DNA of 64,000 bases from CAIKMD01 sp963740675 (GTDB lineage Bacteria; Pseudomonadota; Alphaproteobacteria; ATCC43930; CGMCC-115725). The stretch spans positions 916,560-980,559 of the forward strand of contig CAVUFS010000001.1 in the NCBI GenBank assembly GCA_963740675.1, in the 5' to 3' direction. The position numbers and the translations under genes are program-made. Below the pieces are notes generated by a model. The model saw only the letters and a list, made by a program, of their open reading frames with translations. It ran no database searches and was not told the origin of the DNA. The first letter of the stretch is position 1; each line of letters begins with the position of its first letter. Positions 8,112-15,124 of the stretch are shown here, in pieces.

Positions 8112-9454
8112 CTAACCGCGTTGATCAACGATACCGAGGTAGACCTGCTTCTCAATTTCGCTGACTGTCGCTGTCGTGACGGTGCCAATGATCCCGCCTT
8201 CTCCCAGGTCCTCGAAATTGTAAGTCTCACCGATAAGCACTCGCGAGCTGGCCCGACCGTATAATTCGGACGGTAGAGCACCATCGAAGGTGGATGGTAT
8301 CTGCGGATACCGCGCCATCGTTTCGGCGATATCGTGGACGTCGCGATGCTTCTGCTTTCTCCGGTATGTTTCGGAGAGCCTGTAAAAACCTGGCCGGTTG
8401 AAATCCATCATGCCGAGACCGAACGGGACAGCAGCGACCGGCGTGAATTCCCGATCTAGTGCACGGTGGAAAGGCATATTGGTTACGAAGATATAGGCCT
8501 CGACGCCTTGGGTCCTCCTTTCGAAAGCCTCAAGCCTTTTGACCGCCAAATCAACCCATGTCGGCTTCTCCGTGGGCTTGATGGGCGGCTCAGCATTGAC
8601 GTCTATAAAGATTAACCGTTGATCCGCTGATGGCTTCGCCAAGGCACGGTTCAATAGGCGGATTAGTCGTGCTGTTGGGTCAGCGTCAGCTGGCGCCCCG
8701 TCGAGATTAGTCTTGCCTAAGACGCCTTCTACAGCGCGCATCTTGGCCTCGACCCAATACTTCTTACCGGTTTGCTTCGAGATTGCGGCGAACTCGCAGT
8801 GTTTCGAATGCCTATCGGCCTCATCTTCACGCTCAAGGTCAGCGTGAAGCCAGCACGGATCAGCGTGTTGGCCACGATCAGCTCATAGTACGCACCCTGA
8901 AAATTCCCCGGATCTTTTAGCCTCGCAATAAGCCGCTTCTGCAGTTCAACATTATGGCTGACGCAGATAAAGGTTGTAGGCGAGCCCGATAACAGCAAAC
9001 TGCTCCGCCGGGCATGTTCGACGTGTGAACTTCACCCCGGCATCTTGATCATCTTCTGCTGGAAACGGCAGACAGCGTCATACCACTGCATGATGATGTG
9101 CCGCTCCGCGAATGGCTTGAGCAATTTCAGCATTCCCCCCACGCCGGGTCCAAAACGTCTTTCACATAGTGGGAGAGAAAGTCAGCGAAGGTCTTCCAGG
9201 TAGGCAAGTAATATGATTCTATTCCCGACCGCGACGAGTTGATGGCCGTGAGATTTGGCCGAAATGATCGGCTTGCCCAAACCCTGCTGGGCCTCGCGAA
9301 TGCGTTGGGCCGCTTTCGCCTGCTCCAGCACGTGTTTGATCCTTTCGGGAGATGGCGCGAACGGATTTGGAGCCGCAGCCAATCCGCCGTGGCATTTCTT
9401 GTACTTCTTTCCGCTGCCACAGGGGCACGGCTGATTGCGACCGACCTTGTCCAT
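8112..9454 (-). pseudogene. SEC-C zinc-motif protein with a nuclease-like C-terminal half, broken by several frameshifts
   Basis: The reading frames join into one protein. It starts at ATG 9454 with MDKVGRNQPCPCGSGKKYKK, the SEC-C zinc-binding motif. It then continues through WKTFADFLSHYVKDVL, FAERHIIMQWYDAVC, HNVELQKRLIARLKDP and FQGAYYELIVANTLIRAGF to EREDEADRHSKHCEFAA and KKYWVEAKMRAVEG. The E...EF...EAK arrangement resembles a PD-(D/E)XK-type nuclease core. The C-terminal 200 aa are open (8112-8741). Frame changes fall near 9215, 9130, 9040 and 8850, so as sequenced the gene is dead. Such proteins are often found in accessory islands, so a defence role is possible. The joining of frames is my reconstruction. 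Confidence 0.65.
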
Positions 9455-9800
9455 ATTGCTATATCGAGCACCATCTATTTGGTCTCGATACGATAGCTCG
9501 TTACCCGCGCTGCGCTATCGAGCTATGATGATGATTGAGTGGCAACAGTTGCAGTTTTTGTCCTCGAGATACTCATATAGGCCACATTAACAACGACCAA
9601 GACCCGAACCTGAGGTCAAATGCTCCAAATCATTCCGGGAAATTGTATCAGCACGGAGTAGGACGAACCAACAACCTTCGGGGCGTGCTTTACACAAACC
9701 TTATCATGGCTGGTCTCGACGATCATGCCATCGACACTGTTGGGAATATCTTCTGCCAGCAGAACCCTTTGGGCGACCGAATTGCCTGGTCTACGAGCTT
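9455..9800. other. Intergenic region with an 8-bp inverted repeat
   Basis: No gene with a start codon is supportable here. ATAGCTCG (9493-9500) and CGAGCTAT (9519-9526) form an inverted repeat about 40 bases upstream of the SEC-C gene start and could be its operator. The open frame of the following gene extends back to roughly 9700 without an ATG. Confidence 0.35.
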
Positions 9801-10394
9801 TTGGAGCGAATTGAAGTCTTGAAAGCTCCCGGCGTACTGATTTCCCACACCGTTCGCCCCTATCTAGGCGATTTCGCATCGGTCGTGTCCTCCTTGCTGA
9901 GAGTAACCTGCACGCCCAATTCGAGCCTCATGGAACGGCTTTTAGGGGATCGTCGAAGCCCTTCGGTCCCCACGCCTCCATCTAAGTTGATCAAGGGCGT
10001 CTTTGATCGCGAAGTGTGGTGCCGAGACGAAGATGCCCTTTTGTTGAAGAGCTTTACCGATGATCTCATTGGCTTACGAAGAAAGAGTTTTCTCGCGGCG
10101 ATGAAAGCCATCCGAACTTATGTGACTGGCCTTCATCGCATGATTGATGATTTAGAGCTGGCCTACACACTATTTGTTGCCGCAATCGAATCGCTCGTTC
10201 AGGATTTTGATGACCATGAAGGCAATTGGAACGACCTCGATGGACAGAAGCGCGAAAAGCTTGAAGAGGCTTTCGACAGATTAAATTCAACCGCCATAGA
10301 GCGGATCAAAGCCGCAATCGTGGAAACCGAACATTTAGCACTCACGAGAAGGTTCCCAGCGGGCTCGCGCGCACATTCGAACGCGTATGTGTAG
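9801..10394 (+). CDS. Hypothetical helical protein of the accessory island (start uncertain)
   Basis: About 197 aa from a TTG; the frame is open roughly 100 bases further upstream but lacks ATG, so the true start may be lost to a frame change. The sequence is mostly helical. The central part, with MIDDLELAYTLFVAAIESLV, followed by a charged stretch with W, DL and QKREKLEEAFD, and ending EHLALTRRF, reminds me of HEPN-like or related proteins seen in defence islands. No catalytic RX4-6H motif could be assigned with confidence. After TRRF the composition changes, suggesting a shifted or truncated C-terminus. Confidence 0.5.
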   Translation: MERIEVLKAPGVLISHTVRPYLGDFASVVSSLLRVTCTPNSSLMERLLGDRRSPSVPTPPSKLIKGVFDREVWCRDEDALLLKSFTDDLIGLRRKSFLAAMKAIRTYVTGLHRMIDDLELAYTLFVAAIESLVQDFDDHEGNWNDLDGQKREKLEEAFDRLNSTAIERIKAAIVETEHLALTRRFPAGSRAHSNAYV

Positions 10395-10729
10395 CGCCTG
10401 CACCGCTCCTTCGCTGCGCCACTTGCGACATCGCCGCCGGGACCGTCAAGCGGGCTGCCGCATTGCAGGATCAACGAGCGCCTGAAGGACTCGCCAGCTC
10501 AGAGCGACATCGCGTCTGCGTCGCACCGCTACCGCGATCGCAAGGGCAAAAGACGGGAATTGCAGCCTTGCGATTCACTGAAAACTCTCGAAGGACACGT
10601 CTTGCTGGAAAGTTTGAACCGGGAGTATGAGGTGTCACGCGGGGGGCTCGGGTGTCCTCACCAGCAGCGGAGACGCTGCTGAGCGGTCGCGCGCCTGGGT
10701 CGAGTTCTACGATGGCGGGGGGAACCATA
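10395..10729. other. Intergenic region, probably remains of the preceding gene
   Basis: No supportable gene. A perfect 7-bp hairpin CAGCAGC-GGAGAC-GCTGCTG (10662-10681) without a T tract lies just upstream of the DUF262 remnant. Confidence 0.35.
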
Positions 10730-10930
10730 ATGAAATCAGACACATTCACGGTCCAACAATTATTCCAAGACCGCCGCCAATACAGGGTGCCATTTTATCA
10801 ACGAGCATATGTTTCGCAGAAAGAAGCTACAGTGGCAGCCGCTTTGGCAAGACATCAGGGACAAAGCAGAATTTCGTCGTGGAGGTGAGAATGCGCCGTT
10901 CCAGTCGTATGTCGTGTTCAACTGGCTCGC
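10730..10930 (+). pseudogene. DUF262 (GmrSD-type) protein, N-terminal remnant
   Basis: From ATG 10730 (purine-rich GGGGGGA upstream) the protein begins MKSDTFTVQQLFQDRR and continues QYRVPFYQRAYV, the hallmark opening of DUF262 proteins, whose full-length members include the modification-dependent GmrSD restriction enzymes. A frame change near 10812 leads to QWQPLWQDIRDKAEFRRGG, the expected continuation. The sequence then runs into the 3' end of the oppositely oriented PEP-CTERM gene. The DGQQR catalytic motif and everything after it are missing, so this is a dead fragment of a defence gene. Confidence 0.65.
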
Positions 10931-11451
10931 CGCGCGGATGCGGCTCGGACGCGTCTACCGACCAATGTCAACGAAACGAGTGCTACTGCCAGGAGCAGGA
11001 TGGAAGACGGCTCCGGTACCTCGGAAATTGAAATCACGTGAAGCAGGCCATCTGGAGTCGATACGTCGCCGGAATTGTTGAGGTTATTAATAAAGAGGAC
11101 GGGGTCATCCACGAGGCCGAGCGGATTGGCCAGAAAAACCCAGAACTGACCACAATCATCCGTAAGGCAGCCATTGTACGTGAGTCTCGGGAGCGAGACC
11201 CCAGCAATCGGCGATGCGGCTAATCCGTACATGATACCGCTGTTACTAGGATTAAAAGCTATGAACCCGCCCGCCGTGGTAACAACGGGTCCCGTCCAGT
11301 CGGTAAATTGATTGGTTGTTTCATCGATGGTGAGAGTGCAGCAGGCCGAATTTTCGTATACGAATGTGACGATGACATCTGCCGCTGCGGGGCGTAGAAG
11401 CATCAAAAAAATACAGATCGTCAGCGACGCAATAGCCCGTATGGGACGCAT
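10918..11451 (-). CDS. PEP-CTERM sorting-domain secreted protein
   Basis: 177 aa exported protein. ATG 11451 follows GGGGAAGGATC. The N-terminal signal peptide (ASLTICIFLMLLRPAAA) is followed by a mature region rich in small and polar residues, with paired cysteines (NSACCTL, TYNGCLTDDCG). The C-terminus has VPEPSSILLLAVALVSLTL followed by an Arg-rich tail, the classic tripartite PEP-CTERM signal for exosortase (EpsH-type) processing and surface or EPS attachment. No exosortase is in the window, so it must lie elsewhere if the gene is functional. Its 3' end abuts the DUF262 remnant. Confidence 0.82.
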   Translation of the reverse strand: MRPIRAIASLTICIFLMLLRPAAADVIVTFVYENSACCTLTIDETTNQFTDWTGPVVTTAGGFIAFNPSNSGIMYGLAASPIAGVSLPRLTYNGCLTDDCGQFWVFLANPLGLVDDPVLFINNLNNSGDVSTPDGLLHVISISEVPEPSSILLLAVALVSLTLVGRRVRAASARRAS

Positions 11452-11730
11452 GATCCTTCCCCCCAAAGGTTCTTTATGTCCATCAATATGTACAAGTGTA
11501 GCAAGCAAGTACAGCTCTTCTATCATTAGAGCTGGCGCGGCCCTGTTGGCCTACAACTCCCCTGCGCTCTTTTGTTTAAGCGTTGCCTTGACGGTAACGA
11601 CCGGCCACCCCAGCTGTACTAGTGATATAGCCGCAACGTGTTTGGGGATCACAGCACCGGGATAAAAGCTAAAAAATCTCCACGTTGGCCTTGTGCATGA
11701 TGGCGGCTACCGGAAGGGACCCTCATGCAA

Positions 11731-11910
11731 GAGAAGGAAAAACCAAATGTCATTGGTTCTCTTTCTCGAAGCCAGCCAGCCGTCCGGTAGAAGTTACCGT
11801 CTAGGCTTTGGATGCCATGTGCATCCGTCACTGGCTTCGATGGTTGCATTTATCGTACGACTGTTCTGATCGACGGAAGGGCACTTCTTCGGAGGTGCCC
11901 TTTTCGTTTT
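11731..11910 (+). ncRNA. Candidate structured small RNA with intrinsic terminator
   Basis: No coding frame fits this stretch, but it is dense with perfect stems. They are: a hairpin with AACCAA/TTGGTT (11741-11758, weaker extension to 11731-11767); a 10-bp closing stem 11766-11775 with 11831-11840; inside it two hairpins, CGGTA/TACCG (11785-11799) and GGATGC/GCATCC (11810-11826), forming a three-way junction; and an 11-bp terminator with a UUCG tetraloop (11877-11902) and T-rich tail. The terminator orientation puts the RNA on the plus strand. I do not recognise the family. The 5' end and promoter were not identified. Confidence 0.5.
11877..11910 (+). terminator. Rho-independent terminator with UUCG tetraloop
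   Basis: AAGGGCACTTC (11877-11887), loop TTCG, GAGGTGCCCTT (11892-11902): 11 pairs with one G-U, followed by TTTTCGTTTT. It terminates plus-strand transcription and lies just 3' of the oppositely oriented small membrane protein gene. Confidence 0.85.
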
Positions 11911-11914
11911 GAGG

Positions 11915-12112
11915 CTAGCCGTGCTTACTCGAGAGCATGACAAAGATCGCTCCCACGCCTGCCTTCCACGTGAAATCCATGGTTTGAATGAGGCTCAGCT
12001 GGACCTGGCTTGGCTCAGTCCACATGCTGGCGGCATAAAGCAGTACGCAGCCAGCAAACATGGTGATTGCGGCAGCTACCGAAAAGACAGGGAAAAAGGG
12101 CCGGCCGAACAT
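11915..12112 (-). CDS. Small two-helix membrane protein, hypothetical
   Basis: 65 aa from ATG 12112, with GGGAG upstream. Two hydrophobic segments are visible, VFSVAAAITMFAGCVLLYAA (about 7-26) and FTWKAGVGAIFVML near the C-terminus, joined by a short polar loop. I do not recognise the family. It ends just short of the plus-strand terminator. Its size fits a phage- or island-encoded membrane peptide; no function is assigned. Confidence 0.55.
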   Translation of the reverse strand: MFGRPFFPVFSVAAAITMFAGCVLLYAASMWTEPSQVQLSLIQTMDFTWKAGVGAIFVMLSSKHG

Positions 12113-12456
12113 GACGAGGAACTCCCCCAACCAGCATCCTTGCCAGGAAATCTGATCGATTGAGCTCCTCGCGGCGGTTCCTGCCTAGCGAGAAACGATG
12201 AGACTGAATAGGGCGGACCCCAGTTAAATTCCAGAGCGGGGAAACCAACCCCCCGAAAAGGTCCGGCTTCTGGAGCAGGCGGGCACTTTGCGCCACCATG
12301 GTGCTGCAACCGGTAGTCCACGTCAACAGGCCCAGCACCCAAACCTCACACAGGTCTTGGCCTTTATTCGCCGCGCAACCCAAGCAACAGTTGCGAGCGC
12401 CAGTTAAAGCAACCAATGCCCCGGCCCTGGCCGGAATGTAGAAATAGTCTTGTAAA
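12113..12456. other. Intergenic region without a supportable gene
   Basis: Open frames here on the minus strand have no recognisable protein character. Nothing else stands out. Confidence 0.35.
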
Positions 12457-12555
12457 TCAAGGACTTATGCACATTTTTAGGCCATGGAACATTTGGTACA
12501 CCGTGGCCCGGCTAACGCTGTAGAACAACGCAGCAAACCGACCAGCAAATTTAAC
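12457..12555 (-). pseudogene. Possible serine-recombinase C-terminal helix-turn-helix fragment
   Basis: A short open stretch on the minus strand reads RFAALFYSVSRATVYQMF, ending at a stop at 12457-12459. This resembles the DNA-binding tail of resolvase/invertase recombinases (the pattern A-x-x-x-x-VSRATVY). The catalytic domain is absent. If correct, it is a scar of a mobile element at the left border of the phage module. It is short, so the call is tentative. Confidence 0.35.
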
Positions 12556-12620
12556 CTATTGTTTTTGCTGGGTTTTGACTCGGACGCCCTGATGCTCCCC
12601 AACAGCACCAGGAGGCCACC

Positions 12621-13244
12621 ATGTCGCTGCGCTTAGTCAAAGCGGGCGCGCCATTGCCACCCCAAGTCGCCATACGGCCCTTAAGCCACGCCCGCGAAGC
12701 GCTCGCAAAGCATCTTGCTGCAATGGGCGCAGTGCGTGTCGAGCACGAGCGCCTCTCTAAGTTTCGCACGACAGCCAACGATGCGCAGCGCGTGCTTGAT
12801 GACGCAAATGAAGCCCTGGATGCCGTTGCCGACATCGAGCGCCAGCAGTGGTTAGATTGGGTATCCGCAGGCGGTCGCACCCCAAGCCCGCAGCCAATGT
12901 CGGAGGAACGCGCCGCACGTGCCACCATCGTTGCGGAAGCAACAGCACGGCGCGATTTCACGCTTCAGCGAGCGGAAGCCATCCAGCCCGCTGCTAAAGC
13001 TGCTTGGGAGACATTTATAGCGCTGTCCCAGCAACGCCCCGCGCTTATTGCCGCCGTGCTGCTAGAGGAAGCCCAATCACTGGCGCATGGCTACGAGCAG
13101 CTTTGCCGCCAAGCTATCGAGCACGAGGTCGCCCTCAATGCATTGCGCAGCGCGCTGCTCCGCATCGATCAGGGCCAACGCTGCAATGACATTAGCCTAT
13201 TGCTGCGCTTGGCAGCGGCGATCGTGGTTATGGCGATCCGCTAA
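12621..13244 (+). CDS. Hypothetical phage-module protein, coiled coil
   Basis: 207 aa with a strong AGGAGG site 7 bases before ATG 12621. The protein is Ala/Glu/Arg-rich and almost entirely helical (for example LSHAREALAKHLAAM, and RVLDDANEALDAVADIERQ), with coiled-coil character through most of its length. I recognise no domain. Near 13190 the frame probably slips: a neighbouring frame continues with RGYGDPLIDKDQSAAIRERF and LADKLNID to a stop at about 13358, which reads more like the natural C-terminus than the hydrophobic tail of the open frame. It is the first gene of a run of small plus-strand genes leading to terminase. Confidence 0.65.
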   Translation: MSLRLVKAGAPLPPQVAIRPLSHAREALAKHLAAMGAVRVEHERLSKFRTTANDAQRVLDDANEALDAVADIERQQWLDWVSAGGRTPSPQPMSEERAARATIVAEATARRDFTLQRAEAIQPAAKAAWETFIALSQQRPALIAAVLLEEAQSLAHGYEQLCRQAIEHEVALNALRSALLRIDQGQRCNDISLLLRLAAAIVVMAIR

Positions 13245-13355
13245 TCGACAAAGATCAATCCGCGGCCATCCGCGAGCGGTTTATAGCGCTTGCCGACAAG
13301 CTCAACATCGACCCGCGCGCCACCGCATCAATCTCTTCAACCAGCGAAAAAGATC

Positions 13356-13502
13356 ATGTCTGAAACCACCACCATTTGGATGGCACCAGAGCAATACGCG
13401 CATTGCGTTGCGCAAATGCTCACCGGCCTCCGCGTACTAGACCAAGCTCCGGCCTTGCTCGATACTTCGATGCACGCCTGGCCAAGCACAACATCACTGT
13501 AG
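13356..13502 (+). CDS. Small hypothetical protein of the phage module
   Basis: 48 aa from ATG 13356, beginning MSETTTIWMAPEQYAHCV and overlapping the end of the likely C-terminal continuation of the upstream gene. Another frame continues with YFDARLAKHNITV after residue 34, so a one-base frame change near 13465 is possible, extending the protein by about 15 residues. No recognised domain. Confidence 0.45.
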   Translation: MSETTTIWMAPEQYAHCVAQMLTGLRVLDQAPALLDTSMHAWPSTTSL

Positions 13503-13511
13503 GTAATAACC

Positions 13512-13676
13512 ATGGCCAATGATGACGGCGCACCGCTACTACCATCATCGGACGTGATCAAAGACGCCCCAATCTCACCACAGACGCCGCAACAGCATAT
13601 ACCCATGGCCGAACGTTGCCCGCACTGCGGGACAACGAAAGGCCCTGGCATGCTCTGCATCGCGTGCGGGCGGTAA
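13512..13676 (+). CDS. Small zinc-ribbon protein of the phage module
   Basis: 54 aa. A Pro/Gln-rich N-terminal half is followed by AERCPHCGTTKGPGMLCIACGR at the very end, with two CxxC pairs that form a zinc ribbon. The stop TAA is 2 bases before the next ATG, so it is cotranscribed. Proteins of this kind are common phage accessory proteins; the partner is unknown. Confidence 0.6.
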   Translation: MANDDGAPLLPSSDVIKDAPISPQTPQQHIPMAERCPHCGTTKGPGMLCIACGR

Positions 13677-13678
13677 TC

Positions 13679-13870
13679 ATGGCTGATTACAGCGACATAC
13701 TGCGTAAGATCAGCGCCCAGCTACCGAGTCAGCTTATGGAGCTGGAACAGGCTCGCCGTGACTTAAGGGACCTGTGGCCAGAACTCGAAAAGATTCGCCG
13801 CGACCAAGCCGCTCTGCGCAGTCAAGTGGAAAAGCTAACGCGCGGCGAAAGCATATTCACTCTGCACTAA
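13679..13870 (+). CDS. Small coiled-coil protein of the phage module
   Basis: 63 aa from ATG 13679, beginning MADYSDILRKISAQLPSQ, then a heptad-like helix (LEQARRDLRDLWPELEKI) and QVEKLTRG near the end. It is a likely coiled-coil dimer without a recognised domain. It sits in a tight run of small genes before terminase. Confidence 0.6.
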   Translation: MADYSDILRKISAQLPSQLMELEQARRDLRDLWPELEKIRRDQAALRSQVEKLTRGESIFTLH

Positions 13871-13880
13871 GGCTACCGAC

Positions 13881-14135
13881 ATGAACTCGCTTGAAGCGCT
13901 CGCCAAAGCAAACATCGTCAAACAACAGCACGATGCCATCGTAAAAGAGAAGAGCAAGCTTGTTCGCAAGCTTCGTGGCGCCTTGGCACGGGGCGACAAG
14001 AAGGAAGCGGCGATCTACGGCAGGATAATTGCCCATGCCTACGAATTTGCCGAATACCTCAACGGTCGTCTGCAAAAGCTTACGAAGGCCGTAGGTAGCG
14101 TCGTGCGCATGCAGCCCACGCGCCCTCGCGCATAG
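13881..14135 (+). CDS. Small basic helical protein of the phage module
   Basis: 84 aa with AAGG upstream of ATG 13881. Lys/Arg-rich helices (KEKSKLVRKLRGALARGDKK), then YGRIIAHAYEFAEYLNGRL. The basic charge suggests nucleic-acid contact, but there is no recognised motif. Confidence 0.6.
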   Translation: MNSLEALAKANIVKQQHDAIVKEKSKLVRKLRGALARGDKKEAAIYGRIIAHAYEFAEYLNGRLQKLTKAVGSVVRMQPTRPRA

Positions 14136-14146
14136 GGATTTAAGTC

Positions 14147-14422
14147 ATGGACACACCAGACTTCTTCGACAAGCAAGCCTTGGACGCCGACCTCAGACGG
14201 CGCCAGCACATTGCCTCCCTCGAAGACGCTACCAGCATGGGCGATACACGCCTGTGTAATTTGTACCGCGATCTGTTCCAAGCCGAGGAACGGTTGGCAA
14301 TGCTCTGCCGCAAGCAAGCAAGGTTGATGCGGCAGGCCGATCCCCGGGCGCAGACGTTTATGCAACGCATGGGCGGTAATCGCACGTTCGTAACCAGTTA
14401 CGGCGCGCCAAGACGAAGCTAA
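14147..14422 (+). CDS. Small hypothetical protein of the phage module
   Basis: 91 aa from ATG 14147, 11 bases after the previous stop. Mainly helical and charged (LDADLRRRQHIASLEDATS), with two cysteines and no recognised domain. It is followed by about 90 bases and then the terminase small subunit. Confidence 0.55.
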   Translation: MDTPDFFDKQALDADLRRRQHIASLEDATSMGDTRLCNLYRDLFQAEERLAMLCRKQARLMRQADPRAQTFMQRMGGNRTFVTSYGAPRRS

Positions 14423-14512
14423 TAGGCGGCACGACCCGGTAAAGCGTGTCGCTTCGGCGAGTGGCGGGCAGTTCCTTCAGGGGGGCTGCTCGCCACCCGT
14501 GTTGAGGTTCTA

Positions 14513-15124
14513 ATGACGGAAACAATCGTTATCCCAGCAAAGGGCGGTCAGCGGCGCGGGCCGCGTCCTGGCCTATGCACCGCATGCAAACATCCAGAAC
14601 GTGCGCGTGCCGAGCTATTGCTCGCTGGTGGCGCGTCCATTCAGTCCGTCGCGGATAAGTTTGGCATCCCTTACCAGGCGCTACGCCGCCATTGGCAGAA
14701 GCATGTCTCCGAGGGCATGAAGCGCATGCTAAGCGTCGGTCCATGCAAAATGGCCGAGCTCGGTGCCAAACTTACCGACGAAAACTTATCCGTGCTCGAC
14801 CATCTGAGGCTTATTCGTGGCGGGCTGTATGCAATGTTCGACAACGCGGTAGAGGCCCGTGACCGTAACGGCACAGCGATATTGGCTGGTCGGCTGCACG
14901 AGAACTTGTCAGCGATGGCAAAACTCACGGGCGAGCTATCGCAATCTCCTGCTGTCGTTCTCAATCAACAAAACATCTTCATGCTCCCTGCCGTCGCGGA
15001 GTTGCAGGCCGCACTCCTGAATGTGCTTAGCAGACATCCTGACGCCCGCGTTGCCGTGATTGCGGCCTTCCGCGAGATGGAACAGCGCATGGCGGCACCC
15101 CAGATTGATCATGTTCAAGCCTAG
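14513..15124 (+). CDS. Phage terminase small subunit-like DNA-binding protein
   Basis: 203 aa, identified mainly from its place directly before the large terminase. The N-terminal part has CTACKHPERARAELLLAGG, followed by a helix-turn-helix SIQSVADKFGIPYQALRRHW (about residues 42-62), fitting recognition of the packaging site. The rest is helical, with LSVLDHLRLIRGGLYAMF. The large-subunit ATG lies inside the last codons, so the two are translationally coupled. A general phage regulator is the alternative. Confidence 0.65.
   Translation: MTETIVIPAKGGQRRGPRPGLCTACKHPERARAELLLAGGASIQSVADKFGIPYQALRRHWQKHVSEGMKRMLSVGPCKMAELGAKLTDENLSVLDHLRLIRGGLYAMFDNAVEARDRNGTAILAGRLHENLSAMAKLTGELSQSPAVVLNQQNIFMLPAVAELQAALLNVLSRHPDARVAVIAAFREMEQRMAAPQIDHVQA

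Noticed and set aside
12015..12416. Minus-strand open frame overlapping the small membrane protein gene.
   Set aside because: Cys/Arg-rich, no ribosome site, and it overlaps a better-supported frame.
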